From positions 186,001-250,000 of the forward strand of contig NZ_JBITTU010000001.1 in NCBI RefSeq assembly GCF_044542075.1: a stretch of DNA of 64,000 nt, written 5' to 3'. The notes beneath the pieces are model-generated. The model saw nothing but the letters and a program-made list of their open reading frames with translations, was not told where the DNA came from and did no database searches. The translations under genes were made by a program, and so were the position numbers. Shown here one piece after another: positions 50,486 to 59,404 of this stretch; positions within the stretch are counted from its first letter, which is position 1, and every line of letters begins with the position of its first letter. This DNA is from Leeuwenhoekiella sp044542075 (GTDB taxonomy: Bacteria > Bacteroidota > Bacteroidia > Flavobacteriales > Flavobacteriaceae).

Positions 50486-51094
50486 ATGAGTTTAGTGCGT
50501 TTGAATATTAAGGGAATATCGTATAGCCAGACACAGAATGGCGCATACGCTTTAATTCTAAGTGAAGTTGACGGTGACCGTAAACTACCCATAGTTATAG
50601 GTGCTTTTGAAGCACAATCAATTGCAATCGCACTTGAGAAAGAAATTATGCCGCCAAGGCCACTTACCCACGATTTATTTAAAAACTTCGCAGATCGTTT
50701 TGAAATAAATGTAAAGCAGGTAATTATACATAAATTAGTAGATGGTGTCTTTTATAGCAGTATTATCTGTGAGCGCGATACTATAGAAGAAATAATAGAT
50801 GCCAGAACGAGTGATGCTATATCTTTAGCATTGCGCTTTAACGCACCCATATTTACCTATAAAAATATACTTGATAAAGCAGGTATATTCCTCAAGGGTT
50901 CAGAATCAGATCAGGAAGGGTATGATAATGATATCCTGGTAGATCAACTTGTTGTAGAAGATGAATCTATAGAAAGTAATGATTATAAAAAAATGTCGCT
51001 TAGCGATCTTAATGCAGCTCTTGATGAAGCGGTAGCTTCAGAAGATTATGAAGCTGCAGCTAAAATACGTGACGAGATTTCTAAACGCAATTAA
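50486..51094 (+). CDS. Bifunctional nuclease domain (DUF151) protein with UVR motif
   Basis: This 202-residue protein has a BFN domain (about 1-135; LPIVIGAFEAQSIAIALE, DARTSDAISLALRFNAPI) and a C-terminal UVR-type helical hairpin (SLSDLNAALDEAVASEDYEAAAKIRDEI). The domain is related to plant and Thermotoga proteins reported to have nuclease activity; the role in Bacteroidota is not established. The ATG at 50486 is chosen because an upstream ATG lies in the etfA terminator. Confidence 0.88.
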   Translation: MSLVRLNIKGISYSQTQNGAYALILSEVDGDRKLPIVIGAFEAQSIAIALEKEIMPPRPLTHDLFKNFADRFEINVKQVIIHKLVDGVFYSSIICERDTIEEIIDARTSDAISLALRFNAPIFTYKNILDKAGIFLKGSESDQEGYDNDILVDQLVVEDESIESNDYKKMSLSDLNAALDEAVASEDYEAAAKIRDEISKRN

Positions 51095-51100
51095 CTATAG

Positions 51101-52516
51101 ATGCGAAAATTACTTTCTTACCTTATCCTTTCTTTTATTACAATTTCAGGCGCAATCGCGCAGACGGTAGAAGAAATATTACCAGTAGCAGAAGCAAAAA
51201 AACTAATTCCTAATGCAGGATTTTCATTTGATAGTCTTTGGCGCGGAGTTTTGGGTATGTTTTGCCTCTTACTTATTTCCTATCTTCTAAGTGCAAACCG
51301 GAAAGCTATAAACTGGAAAACTATAGGAGTAGGTTTAACAGCCCAACTTCTATTGGCCTACGGAGTACTTAAGATTACTTTTGTTCAAAATCTCTTTGAG
51401 TTTGTAGGGAAAATTTTTGTGAAAATTCTAGAGTTTACCGCTGCTGGTAGTGAATTTCTGTTAGGAGGCATGATGGACACCGCAAGCTATGGCTTCATTT
51501 TCATTTTTCAGGTGCTACCCACAATCATTTTCTTCTCGGCGCTTACCTCTGTTTTATTTTATTTAGGGATCATTCAAATTGTTGTAAAAGGAATGGCATG
51601 GGTTCTTACCAAACTCATGAATATTTCGGGTGCCGAAAGTTTATCTGTTGCCGGAAACATATTTTTAGGACAAACTGAAGCTCCTTTAATGATCAAAGCG
51701 TACTTAGAGCGCATGACGCGTTCTGAAATTTTATTGGTTATGATAGGCGGTATGGCCACAGTAGCCGGAGGAGTTTTAGCTGCTTACATAGGATTTTTAG
51801 GTGGCGATGACCCTGCTGCTCGTCTCGAGTTTGCCCGTCATTTACTAGCTGCATCTGTTATGGCTGCGCCAGGTGCAATTGTAGTTTCAAAACTATTATA
51901 TCCCCAACAACAAGAAATTGATGCAAGAGTAGAAGTTTCTTCAGATAAAATAGGTTCTAATATCTTAGATGCTATCGCCACAGGAACAACTGAAGGTTTA
52001 AAGCTTGCAGCCAATGTAGGCGCTATGCTACTCGTATTTGTTGCGTTTATAGCAATGATAAACTACGGCTTTAATAAAATAGGAGAATTTACCACACTTA
52101 ACAGCTTTTTAGCCGCTAACACACCCTATGAAAGCTTTTCTATTGAAGCAATTCTAGGAACTGTTTTTGCTCCTTTAATGTGGCTTATAGGTGTGGCAAA
52201 AGAAGATGTAATGCTTATGGGACAGCTGTTGGGCATTAAGCTTGCTGCAAGTGAGTTTGTAGGCTACATACAACTCGCAGATTTAAAAAACCCAGTAAAC
52301 GATATTAGTTTTACCTATCAAAAATCTGTAATTATGGCAACGTATATGCTTTGCGGTTTTGCAAACTTTGCTTCTATAGGAATACAGATAGGAGGTATAG
52401 GATCACTGGCACCGGGACAACGTAAAACACTCTCAGAATTTGGACTTAAAGCTGTTATAGGCGGTACTATAGCATCATTATTATCTGCTACACTGGCAGG
52501 TATGCTTATAGGATAA
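51101..52516 (+). CDS. Concentrative nucleoside transporter (NupC/CNT family)
   Basis: This 471-residue membrane protein has about 10 helices plus an N-terminal signal-like segment. NIFLGQTEAPLMIKAYL near residue 187 and the later LMWLIGVAKEDVMLMGQLLG near 365 are the conserved CNT substrate-site segments. It imports nucleosides with Na+ or H+. It starts 6 bp after the BFN gene. Its stop directly abuts the convergent gene's stop. Confidence 0.92.
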   Translation: MRKLLSYLILSFITISGAIAQTVEEILPVAEAKKLIPNAGFSFDSLWRGVLGMFCLLLISYLLSANRKAINWKTIGVGLTAQLLLAYGVLKITFVQNLFEFVGKIFVKILEFTAAGSEFLLGGMMDTASYGFIFIFQVLPTIIFFSALTSVLFYLGIIQIVVKGMAWVLTKLMNISGAESLSVAGNIFLGQTEAPLMIKAYLERMTRSEILLVMIGGMATVAGGVLAAYIGFLGGDDPAARLEFARHLLAASVMAAPGAIVVSKLLYPQQQEIDARVEVSSDKIGSNILDAIATGTTEGLKLAANVGAMLLVFVAFIAMINYGFNKIGEFTTLNSFLAANTPYESFSIEAILGTVFAPLMWLIGVAKEDVMLMGQLLGIKLAASEFVGYIQLADLKNPVNDISFTYQKSVIMATYMLCGFANFASIGIQIGGIGSLAPGQRKTLSEFGLKAVIGGTIASLLSATLAGMLIG

Positions 52517-52885
52517 TTAGAAGGTAAGAGCCCACTCTCTTGCAGCTTCGTAGGTTTCAAAGTAGGCGAAAGAACCCTCAAACAAACTCTGTTCTTTTAT
52601 CAGAATTTTTCTACGTTCTTCTGCATCTGGAGATACTATCGCAAGACCTTCAACTTTTGAAAGGTTTAGTATTTTAAGAATTTCAGGATCAAGATTTGTT
52701 TCTAAACCGCGTTGAGAGACAATTACAAATTTTTGACCACCATAATATGCTGCCATATCTTTTAACAAAAGTTGTGCCTGTTCTACTAGCACTTCTTTTA
52801 AATCACTATTGAATTCAATACAAACATACGTATCAAAGTATGTGGCTTTAGCAAAAGAGTACTGCCTTATATTATCAATAATCAT
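52517..52885 (-). CDS. STAS/SpoIIAA-like protein of unknown function
   Basis: This 122-residue soluble alpha/beta protein (VCIEFNSDLKEVLVEQAQLLLKDMAAYYGGQKFVIVSQ; SKVEGLAIVSPDAEERRKILIKEQ) has the strand-helix pattern of STAS-like domains of the SpoIIAA type. Function is unknown. It lies between the transporter and thyA. Confidence 0.65.
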   Translation of the reverse strand: MIIDNIRQYSFAKATYFDTYVCIEFNSDLKEVLVEQAQLLLKDMAAYYGGQKFVIVSQRGLETNLDPEILKILNLSKVEGLAIVSPDAEERRKILIKEQSLFEGSFAYFETYEAAREWALTF

Positions 52886-52984
52886 ATATGTGAATAATTA
52901 ATTCGTCACAAAAATACTTATTTAAAGTTAATAAGTATTTAGAAAATTTTAACTTATTAACATTTTTCTCGCATCGGGTTCTTT

Positions 52985-52992
52985 TATTTTTG
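52985..52992 (+). promoter_or_regulatory. -7 element of thyA
   Basis: TATTTTTG is a full TAnnTTTG match 20 bp upstream of the thyA ATG. No clear -33 TTG at the usual distance. Confidence 0.5.
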
Positions 52993-53011
52993 AACCGAAA
53001 AAAACATTCCA

Positions 53012-53863
53012 ATGAAACAGTATCACGAATTAGCAAAACATATTTTAGAAAATGGAATTCAGAAAGGCGATCGTACTGGTACTGGTACCTTAAGCGTTTT
53101 TGGATATCAAATGCGTTTTGATTTGAGTGAGGGTTTTCCCATGGTTACTACAAAAAAATTACACCTTAAATCAATTATATATGAATTGCTTTGGTTTTTA
53201 AAAGGAGAAACTAATATCGCTTACCTTCAAGAAAACGGTGTTCGTATATGGAATGAATGGGCAGATGACAATGGAGATTTAGGCCCTGTTTATGGTCACC
53301 AATGGCGCAACTGGGCAAGTGAAGAAATAGACCAAATCAAAGAGGTTATTGAAACCCTCAAAACAAACCCAAATAGCAGACGTATGCTTGTAAGCGCCTG
53401 GAATCCCAGTGTATTACCAGACACTTCAAAGTCATTTGCCGAAAATGTAGCAAATGGTAAAGCAGCGCTTCCGCCTTGTCATGCTTTCTTTCAGTTTTAT
53501 GTTGCTCCTGCAGATCTTAATAGCGAAGACAAAAGACCTAGACTTTCCTGCCAACTTTATCAGCGTAGCGCAGATGTTTTTTTAGGGGTTCCATTTAATA
53601 TAGCTTCTTACGCTCTGTTCACAATGATGATTGCACAAGTTTGTGATTATGCTCCCGGAGATTTTGTACACACTTTTGGCGATGCTCATATTTATAATAA
53701 TCATATCGAGCAATTAAACTTGCAATTGAGCCGAGAAATACGCACCTTACCGACAATGAAAATCAATCCTGAAGTCAAAAATATATTTGACTTCAAATTT
53801 GAAGATTTTACATTAGAGAATTATAATCCGCATCCTCACATTAAAGGAGCGGTAGCTATTTAA
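53012..53863 (+). CDS. thyA: Thymidylate synthase
   Basis: ThyA methylates dUMP using methylene-THF. The 283-residue protein has GDRTGTGT near residue 20, RIWNEWADDNGDLGPVYGHQWR near 77, the catalytic Cys in LPPCHAFFQF near 156 and QRSADVFLGVPFNIASYA near 188. The dihydrofolate it produces is recycled by folA, encoded 5 kb downstream. Confidence 0.97.
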   Translation: MKQYHELAKHILENGIQKGDRTGTGTLSVFGYQMRFDLSEGFPMVTTKKLHLKSIIYELLWFLKGETNIAYLQENGVRIWNEWADDNGDLGPVYGHQWRNWASEEIDQIKEVIETLKTNPNSRRMLVSAWNPSVLPDTSKSFAENVANGKAALPPCHAFFQFYVAPADLNSEDKRPRLSCQLYQRSADVFLGVPFNIASYALFTMMIAQVCDYAPGDFVHTFGDAHIYNNHIEQLNLQLSREIRTLPTMKINPEVKNIFDFKFEDFTLENYNPHPHIKGAVAI

Positions 53864-53878
53864 CCCCAACTTTAATTT

Positions 53879-54292
53879 ATGAGAACTCTATTTTTAATTG
53901 CATTTTTAACAGTTAGCAGTTTAAGCTTTGCTCAGGAAGGCGTGACTGTATCTGGCAACGCAATATCTATAACCGAAATTCCTCCAATTTGGCCCGGCTG
54001 TATAGGTAATGCAGCTGAAACAAAAGCCTGCTTTAAAAAAGAATTAGTTAAACACGTAGTAAGTAATTTTAGATTTCCGGAAGGTTATAAAAAGGGCACT
54101 GTAAAAGAAAAAGTGGTCGTTGATTTTGTAATTAATGAGGAGGGTAAACCTCAAATTCTAGGTGTAAAAGGAGGAACTAAAGTGTTACAGGAAGAAGCTA
54201 AGCGCAATATCCTGGCAATACCACAAATGACACCAGGAAAAGCAGGTGGAAGCCCAAGAGCCATTAAATATACCATGCCTTTTACTTTTTAA
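53879..54292 (+). CDS. Exported TonB C-terminal-domain protein
   Basis: This 137-residue protein has signal peptide MRTLFLIAFLTVSSLSFAQ and a TonB C-terminal-like fold (KEKVVVDFVINEEGKPQILGVKGG, AIPQMTPGKAGGSPRAIKYTMPFTF). It lacks the N-terminal membrane anchor and Pro-rich linker of a working TonB, so it is a periplasmic relative. Function is unknown. It is 15 bp after thyA. Confidence 0.78.
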   Translation: MRTLFLIAFLTVSSLSFAQEGVTVSGNAISITEIPPIWPGCIGNAAETKACFKKELVKHVVSNFRFPEGYKKGTVKEKVVVDFVINEEGKPQILGVKGGTKVLQEEAKRNILAIPQMTPGKAGGSPRAIKYTMPFTF

Positions 54293-54337
54293 CGCCCTGT
54301 TAACGCACGTGTAAAAAAGGTCAAGGCAATAATTGTG

Positions 54338-54345
54338 TAACTTTG
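54338..54345 (+). promoter_or_regulatory. -7 element of egtB
   Basis: TAACTTTG is a full TAnnTTTG match 29 bp upstream of the ATG at 54375. This argues against an upstream in-frame ATG at 54333. Confidence 0.5.
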
Positions 54346-54374
54346 GGAATAACCTAAAGTTATATACTATTTCT

Positions 54375-55538
54375 ATGATTACCAGTTCTATCTCGCTATT
54401 AGATTTTTTACTTGAAACACGGGAGCATACAGAAACTATTTGTAAGCCTTTGCAAATTGAAGATTATGTAGTTCAACCTATAGAAGATGTTTCCCCACCT
54501 AAATGGCATTTAGGACATACTACATGGTTCTTTGAAGATTTTATACTCAAAAAACATAAAACAGATTATCAAGTTTACGATGATCATTTTGCATTTGTAT
54601 TTAATAGTTATTACGAAAGTATGGGAGCCAGAGTCGTGCGTACAGATCGCGGCAATCTCTCAAGACCTACTGTAGATCAAGTCTATTCTTACCGAAAGCA
54701 CGTAACCAATGCCCTTAAAGAACTACTCGAAGAAAACCCTTCTGAAGAAGTCGAAAGTCTCATTGAGATAGGTATTCATCACGAAAAACAACATCAGGAA
54801 TTATTACTCACAGATATAAAGTACATTTTAGGTAACAACCCACTACTACCCACATATTCAAGTGATTTTAGAGAATTTCAACTTAACCCTAAACCTGCAG
54901 AATGGCTATCTATTGACGAAGGCATTTATACCATAGGTCATACCGGATCAGATTTTTGTTATGATAATGAGTTAGGATTACACAAAGTCTACCTCAATTC
55001 TTTTGAGATAAGCAGTCGTTTAGTAACTAATGCAGAATACTTGCAGTTTATTGAAGATTCTGGTTATGAACAAACCTTATTATGGCATAGCGAAGGATGG
55101 TCTTGGGTTACTGAGAATAATATTATAGCACCCCTATACTGGCATAAACAAAATGATGGTTGGGAATATTATGGGTTAAACGGATTACAAAAACTAAATC
55201 TCGAAGCCCCTGTTACGCATATATCCTATTACGAAGCTTTTGCCTATGCTCAATGGAAGGGAATGCGTTTACCTACAGAATTTGAATGGGAAGTAGCACA
55301 ATCACAATTTAATTGGGGTGAACGCTGGGAGTGGACAGAAAGTGCTTACTTACCTTACCCCAATTATACTAAAGCTCCAGGAGCACTTGGGGAATATAAT
55401 GGTAAGTTTATGGTTAGTCAAAAAACTCTTCGTGGGGGCTCTGTAGCAACATCCAAAAATCATACAAGACCCACCTATCGCAATTTTTTTCACCCCCAAC
55501 TTAGGTGGCAGTTTACTGGCTTACGCCTTGCACGCTAA
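54375..55538 (+). CDS. egtB: Ergothioneine biosynthesis sulfoxide synthase EgtB-like
   Basis: EgtB joins a thiol to trimethylhistidine with O2 at a non-haem iron. The 387-residue protein has an N-terminal DinB-like domain with iron-ligand His residues in WHLGHTTWFFE (His48) and HHEKQHQELL (near 133-140). A C-terminal FGE-sulfatase-type domain follows, with RLPTEFEWEVA and LRGGSVATSKNHTRPTYRNFF. It is 10 bp upstream of egtD. No egtA or egtC is nearby, suggesting that cysteine rather than gamma-glutamylcysteine is the sulfur donor; ovothiol chemistry cannot be excluded. Confidence 0.9.
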   Translation: MITSSISLLDFLLETREHTETICKPLQIEDYVVQPIEDVSPPKWHLGHTTWFFEDFILKKHKTDYQVYDDHFAFVFNSYYESMGARVVRTDRGNLSRPTVDQVYSYRKHVTNALKELLEENPSEEVESLIEIGIHHEKQHQELLLTDIKYILGNNPLLPTYSSDFREFQLNPKPAEWLSIDEGIYTIGHTGSDFCYDNELGLHKVYLNSFEISSRLVTNAEYLQFIEDSGYEQTLLWHSEGWSWVTENNIIAPLYWHKQNDGWEYYGLNGLQKLNLEAPVTHISYYEAFAYAQWKGMRLPTEFEWEVAQSQFNWGERWEWTESAYLPYPNYTKAPGALGEYNGKFMVSQKTLRGGSVATSKNHTRPTYRNFFHPQLRWQFTGLRLAR

Positions 55539-55548
55539 TATTTTATAA

Positions 55549-56523
55549 ATGAAGACAAATCAAGAAACAAAGTTTGAAAATACTTTTGAAGAAGAGGTAT
55601 ATGAAGGGCTAACGGCATTCCCTAAATACTTATCATCAAAATGGTTTTATGATAAAAAAGGAGATAAATTATTTCAAAAAATAATGGCGCTTCCTGAGTA
55701 TTATTTAACCGAATGTGAACGAGCTATAATCGAAGAAAACAAAGCAGATATAGCACAACTCTTCTCAGACAAGACTGGCTTTGATCTTGTTGAGTTAGGT
55801 GCAGGTGATGGCAAGAAAACTAAAATACTACTGCAAGAATTGGTGAATTCTAAACTAAATTTTACCTACAGACCTATAGACATAAGTCAGAATGTACTTG
55901 ATGAATTAGAAGAAGACGTTCTTAAAAGATGGCCTAAGCTAGATATTAAAACAGAACAAGGAACTTATTTTAATATTCTAAATAAACTGAGCGAGCAGCA
56001 AAAAGACCGCAAAATGGTAATTGTTGTTTTAGGCTCAAATATTGGTAATCTTTCTCATCAATATGCCGTGGAGTTTTTGACAACTATACGTAAATCAATG
56101 CAACCCGATGATCTTTTATTTATGGGATTTGATCAAAAAAAGAATCCCGAAGTTATTCTTAAAGCCTATAATGATTCTCAAGGGGTAACAGAAAGTTTCA
56201 ATAAAAATCTGCTTAGTCGTATTAATCAAGAAATGGATGCAAATTTTGAGATTGATAACTTTAAACATTGGCCTGTTTACGATCCGGAAAGCGGCACTAC
56301 AAAAAGTTTCTTAGTAAGCACAAAAGACCAAACAATTACAATTCAAAAATTAAATCTAGACATTCATTTTTCTGCCTGGGAAAGTATTCACACCGAAATT
56401 TCTCAAAAATATGATGATGATATTGTTAATTGGCTAGCACAAGAAGCTGGCTTATATATTGAAAAACAATATACAGATCATCAAAATTATTTTACAGATT
56501 ATATTTTCAGAATTAAGAAATAG
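55549..56523 (+). CDS. egtD: L-histidine N-alpha-methyltransferase EgtD
   Basis: This 324-residue SAM-dependent methyltransferase converts histidine to hercynine, the substrate of EgtB. DLVELGAGDGKKTKILL near residue 80 binds SAM, YRPIDIS follows near 110, VLGSNIGNL lies near 160 and the family-typical YFTDYIFR closes the C terminus. It is in one operon with egtB. Confidence 0.93.
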   Translation: MKTNQETKFENTFEEEVYEGLTAFPKYLSSKWFYDKKGDKLFQKIMALPEYYLTECERAIIEENKADIAQLFSDKTGFDLVELGAGDGKKTKILLQELVNSKLNFTYRPIDISQNVLDELEEDVLKRWPKLDIKTEQGTYFNILNKLSEQQKDRKMVIVVLGSNIGNLSHQYAVEFLTTIRKSMQPDDLLFMGFDQKKNPEVILKAYNDSQGVTESFNKNLLSRINQEMDANFEIDNFKHWPVYDPESGTTKSFLVSTKDQTITIQKLNLDIHFSAWESIHTEISQKYDDDIVNWLAQEAGLYIEKQYTDHQNYFTDYIFRIKK

Positions 56524-56562
56524 CCCTCTATATTCTATAGAAGAGCACTAAAAAGTAAAAAG

Positions 56563-56844
56563 ATGAAAGCAATTTGGAAAGATGCAGTTGTTGCAGAAAG
56601 CAATGAGACCATTCTAGTTGAGGGAAATCATTATTTTCCACTGAAGGATGTAAAACCTGAGTTTTTATCTAAAACCGAAACTCAGACAACCTGTCCTTGG
56701 AAAGGTAAAGCCCACTATTATTCAATTACAGTAGATGGCGACACGCTAAAAGATGCTGGCTGGTATTATCCAGAGCCTAAAGAGAAGGCAAAGCACATTG
56801 CTAATTACGTTGCCTTTTGGAAAGGCGTTAGTGTCAGCGAGTAG
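56563..56844 (+). CDS. DUF427 domain protein
   Basis: This 93-residue protein has the DUF427 pattern: VAESNETILVEGNHYFP, TTCPWKGKAHYYSI, DAGWYYPEP and VAFWKGV. It is a small beta-barrel-like fold of unknown function. It follows egtD by 39 bp and may share its transcript. Confidence 0.88.
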   Translation: MKAIWKDAVVAESNETILVEGNHYFPLKDVKPEFLSKTETQTTCPWKGKAHYYSITVDGDTLKDAGWYYPEPKEKAKHIANYVAFWKGVSVSE

Positions 56845-56870
56845 CTAACACTAACACCTACTTAATTTAT

Positions 56871-57161
56871 TTATAATGCCAGAATACTATTGTCTGCACC
56901 CGCAAAATCATTCCATTTTGTACCGTCTGCATCAGGCTCTGTCATCCAATTTTGATCTACTGCATATTTAAACTCATAAGAAGCATCAACAGGTATATTT
57001 AAAGAACCTTTAAAAGATCCGTTTTTTAATTTTTTTAGTTCGGCTCTCTCCCAGTTATTGAAATCTCCCGCTACAGCAACCGCATCAGCTTCAACATTCT
57101 CAACCACAAATGTTACTTTACACTCTGGTTTTGACTTTAAGAATTGTTTTGTAATTGGCAT
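56871..57161 (-). CDS. Isolated CBM48 / glycogen-binding-like domain protein
   Basis: This 96-residue protein consists only of an early-set carbohydrate-binding domain: VTFVVENVEADAVAVAGDFNNWER, then FKGSLNIPVDASYEFKYAVD and TEPDADGTKWNDFAGADNSILAL. Such domains bind glycogen or starch when fused to enzymes. Here there is no catalytic part and no signal peptide, so it may recruit a partner. No glycogen genes are nearby. Confidence 0.82.
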   Translation of the reverse strand: MPITKQFLKSKPECKVTFVVENVEADAVAVAGDFNNWERAELKKLKNGSFKGSLNIPVDASYEFKYAVDQNWMTEPDADGTKWNDFAGADNSILAL

Positions 57162-57358
57162 AACTATTAGTTTTAAGTTTTTCCAAATTTATAAATGAAA
57201 ATCGATAGATAACAAGAAATCAGATTTTTAGCGTTATTTTTCCGAATAATAAATTTTATTAAAGTATTGAGAATTAAATATTTAATACGAAAACGTTATA
57301 CCAAATTAATTCATTACTATTTTAAGTGTTTCGCTAAGAAAATTATCTCCATTAAATG

Positions 57359-58429
57359 CTAAATTAACTTTGAAAGCTTTAATAAATCGTCTTGAGAATT
57401 AAAATAATGGAAACTTACGCGTATTCCTTCTCCACGTTGAGAACATATAATCTGATTATTATTTAATTTTTCAAATAATTTTTGATCTCCCCTTATATTA
57501 AAAATTGATGAATGCTGCTTCCGCTTTAATACAACAGAATCTAGCAAACCTTTTTCAGCAAATTGCTCAAAAGCTTTTGTTTTTAATATATCTATTTGAG
57601 TCGTTATCTGATGCTGTCCTACCCGCTTAATAAGACCGATAGCAGCCTGTAAACTCCCTTGTGCCAAAGTGTCTAAATGACCCGGTTCTAATTTTCCTAT
57701 AAATGTATTTTGCGCCTCTTTATATTTACCTCTAATACTATTAAAGCCAGTTGTTTTTAATTCAATTTGCAAAGCAGTTTCTTGCTTAATTAGAAAGAAG
57801 CCATTGCCGTAACCGGCATTTAACCATTTATACGCGCTTGCTCCTAATATATCTATGCCACTATTCTCAAAATCAAAACTCTCAATCCCACAATATTGCG
57901 TACCATCTGCGATTATAAGAAGCTTAGGAAATTTAGATTTTAAGGCTTTCAAAAACTCTAAATCTATACGGATACCACTGATATATTGTACTAAACTTAG
58001 ACACAAAACATCAGGATGCTCTTTCTCGATAGCCTGTTGTATATTGTCTTCTAGATGTTCATTAATTGAAGCATAACACACATTAAAATTGCGCGATAAA
58101 ACAGGCCAGTTTATAGATGGGTAATCTTCTTCTAGAAGTAGAATTTTATGAGTGGCAGGTATACCTTCAAGTACAGCATTAAATCCTATTGAAAAATTAG
58201 GAACTAAAGCAACATAAGAAGCGTTACAGTTAAAAAAAGCACCTACATCTTTGCGCACTTTATCTAAAAAACTATCCTGGTCATTTTTAAGCAAACTCCC
58301 CATTACCAGATAATCAAGATCGTGATTTTGTCTAAAATCAAGCAAGGTTTCAGAGAGTAAACCAGAGCCGGCAGTATTTAAATGCGTATAATTTGCCGTG
58401 ACCGGGAATTCTTTTTTTAAGTTTTTCAT
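57359..58429 (-). CDS. Class V PLP aminotransferase-fold protein, possible EgtE
   Basis: This 356-residue PLP enzyme of the cysteine desulfurase/isopenicillin-epimerase-like superfamily has HLNTAGSGLLSE at residue 16, VALVPNFSIGFNAV near 72, IADGTQYCGIESFDF near 170 and SAYKWLNAGYGNGFFLI with the PLP Lys near 199. It is close to, but on the opposite strand from, egtB-egtD. The last ergothioneine step needs a PLP C-S lyase (EgtE), so this is a reasonable candidate. It could equally be an unrelated desulfurase. Confidence 0.72.
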   Translation of the reverse strand: MKNLKKEFPVTANYTHLNTAGSGLLSETLLDFRQNHDLDYLVMGSLLKNDQDSFLDKVRKDVGAFFNCNASYVALVPNFSIGFNAVLEGIPATHKILLLEEDYPSINWPVLSRNFNVCYASINEHLEDNIQQAIEKEHPDVLCLSLVQYISGIRIDLEFLKALKSKFPKLLIIADGTQYCGIESFDFENSGIDILGASAYKWLNAGYGNGFFLIKQETALQIELKTTGFNSIRGKYKEAQNTFIGKLEPGHLDTLAQGSLQAAIGLIKRVGQHQITTQIDILKTKAFEQFAEKGLLDSVVLKRKQHSSIFNIRGDQKLFEKLNNNQIICSQRGEGIRVSFHYFNSQDDLLKLSKLI

Positions 58430-58454
58430 AAGTGAGAACTGCGATTAAATCTTG

Positions 58455-58462
58455 TAAATTTG
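58455..58462 (+). promoter_or_regulatory. -7 element of the 2TM gene
   Basis: TAAATTTG is a full TAnnTTTG match 25 bp upstream of the ATG at 58488, in the short divergent region with the aminotransferase gene. Confidence 0.5.
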
Positions 58463-58487
58463 AACAACAAACAATTTACCTCATCTT

Positions 58488-58913
58488 ATGTTCTCAAAAA
58501 AGCAGGAAACCACAAAAATAGATCGTGACCAACGTGAACTCATAGAGTATGCACAATTACGTATCAAAGAAAAGAAAAATCTTTTTAGACATTTTGTGAT
58601 ATTTCTTGCAGGTGCCGTATTGCTTATTATTCTGAATTTAATTTTAGATTTTGGTGCAGATTTTAGACCATTTGACGTAGACTGGTTTGTATGGGCTACG
58701 TTGATATGGTTCTTTCTTTTTTTAATTCATTTTCTAAATGTTTTTCTTTTTAGAACGTTTATGAATAAAAAATGGGAGAATGAACAACTTGATAAACTAG
58801 TTGCTAAACAAAAAGATAAAATTGCAAAGCTTCTAACTCAGGTAGAAAAAGAGTATCCTGTGATTGAGAACGATGCTAAAATAATACGCCCTAATACCCC
58901 ATTAAATCCCTAA
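58488..58913 (+). CDS. 2TM domain-containing protein
   Basis: This 141-residue protein has two membrane helices (about 36-53 and 66-90) separated by a short acidic loop, typical of the 2TM domain of Bacteroidota. A basic coiled-coil tail (MNKKWENEQLDKLVAKQKDKIAKLL) follows. Function is unknown; in other proteins the domain anchors regulators. It is 5 bp upstream of folA. Confidence 0.8.
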   Translation: MFSKKQETTKIDRDQRELIEYAQLRIKEKKNLFRHFVIFLAGAVLLIILNLILDFGADFRPFDVDWFVWATLIWFFLFLIHFLNVFLFRTFMNKKWENEQLDKLVAKQKDKIAKLLTQVEKEYPVIENDAKIIRPNTPLNP

Positions 58914-58918
58914 TTGAT

Positions 58919-59404
58919 ATGATTACAATGATTGCGGCTGCCGCAGAAAATAATGCTTTGGGTAAAGACAATGCAATGATCTGGCATTTGCCAGATGATT
59001 TTAAACGATTTAAAAAACTTACTTCTCACCATACTATTATTATGGGAAGAAAAACCTTTGAGTCGCTTGACGGACCTTTACCGAATCGTAAGCATATTGT
59101 GATCACGCGTCAAAAAAATTACAATCCTGGTGACCATATTATTGTAGTGCAAAGTATTGAAGAAGCTCTAACCTATATTGATACAGATCAAAATGCATTT
59201 ATTATAGGAGGCGGCGAGATTTATAAATTAGGATTAGATTATGCAACCCATATAGAACTTACGCGGGTACACGGAACTTTTGAAGCTGAGGCATTTTTCC
59301 CAGAACTAGATCCTGAAAAGTGGGAACTTCTAGAAAGTATCTTTCACGATACAGATGAGCGTCACAACTACTCATTTACGTATTTAACTTATGCTAAACG
59401 ATAA
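58919..59404 (+). CDS. folA: Dihydrofolate reductase
   Basis: This 161-residue enzyme reduces dihydrofolate with NADPH. It has MIAAAAENNALGKDNAMIWHLPDDFKRF at the start (the Trp-His-x-Pro-x-Asp pattern), MGRKTFESL near residue 42, NRKHIVITRQ near 56 and IIGGGEIYKL near 94. It overlaps the downstream fructosamine kinase gene by 14 bp. Confidence 0.97.
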   Translation: MITMIAAAAENNALGKDNAMIWHLPDDFKRFKKLTSHHTIIMGRKTFESLDGPLPNRKHIVITRQKNYNPGDHIIVVQSIEEALTYIDTDQNAFIIGGGEIYKLGLDYATHIELTRVHGTFEAEAFFPELDPEKWELLESIFHDTDERHNYSFTYLTYAKR

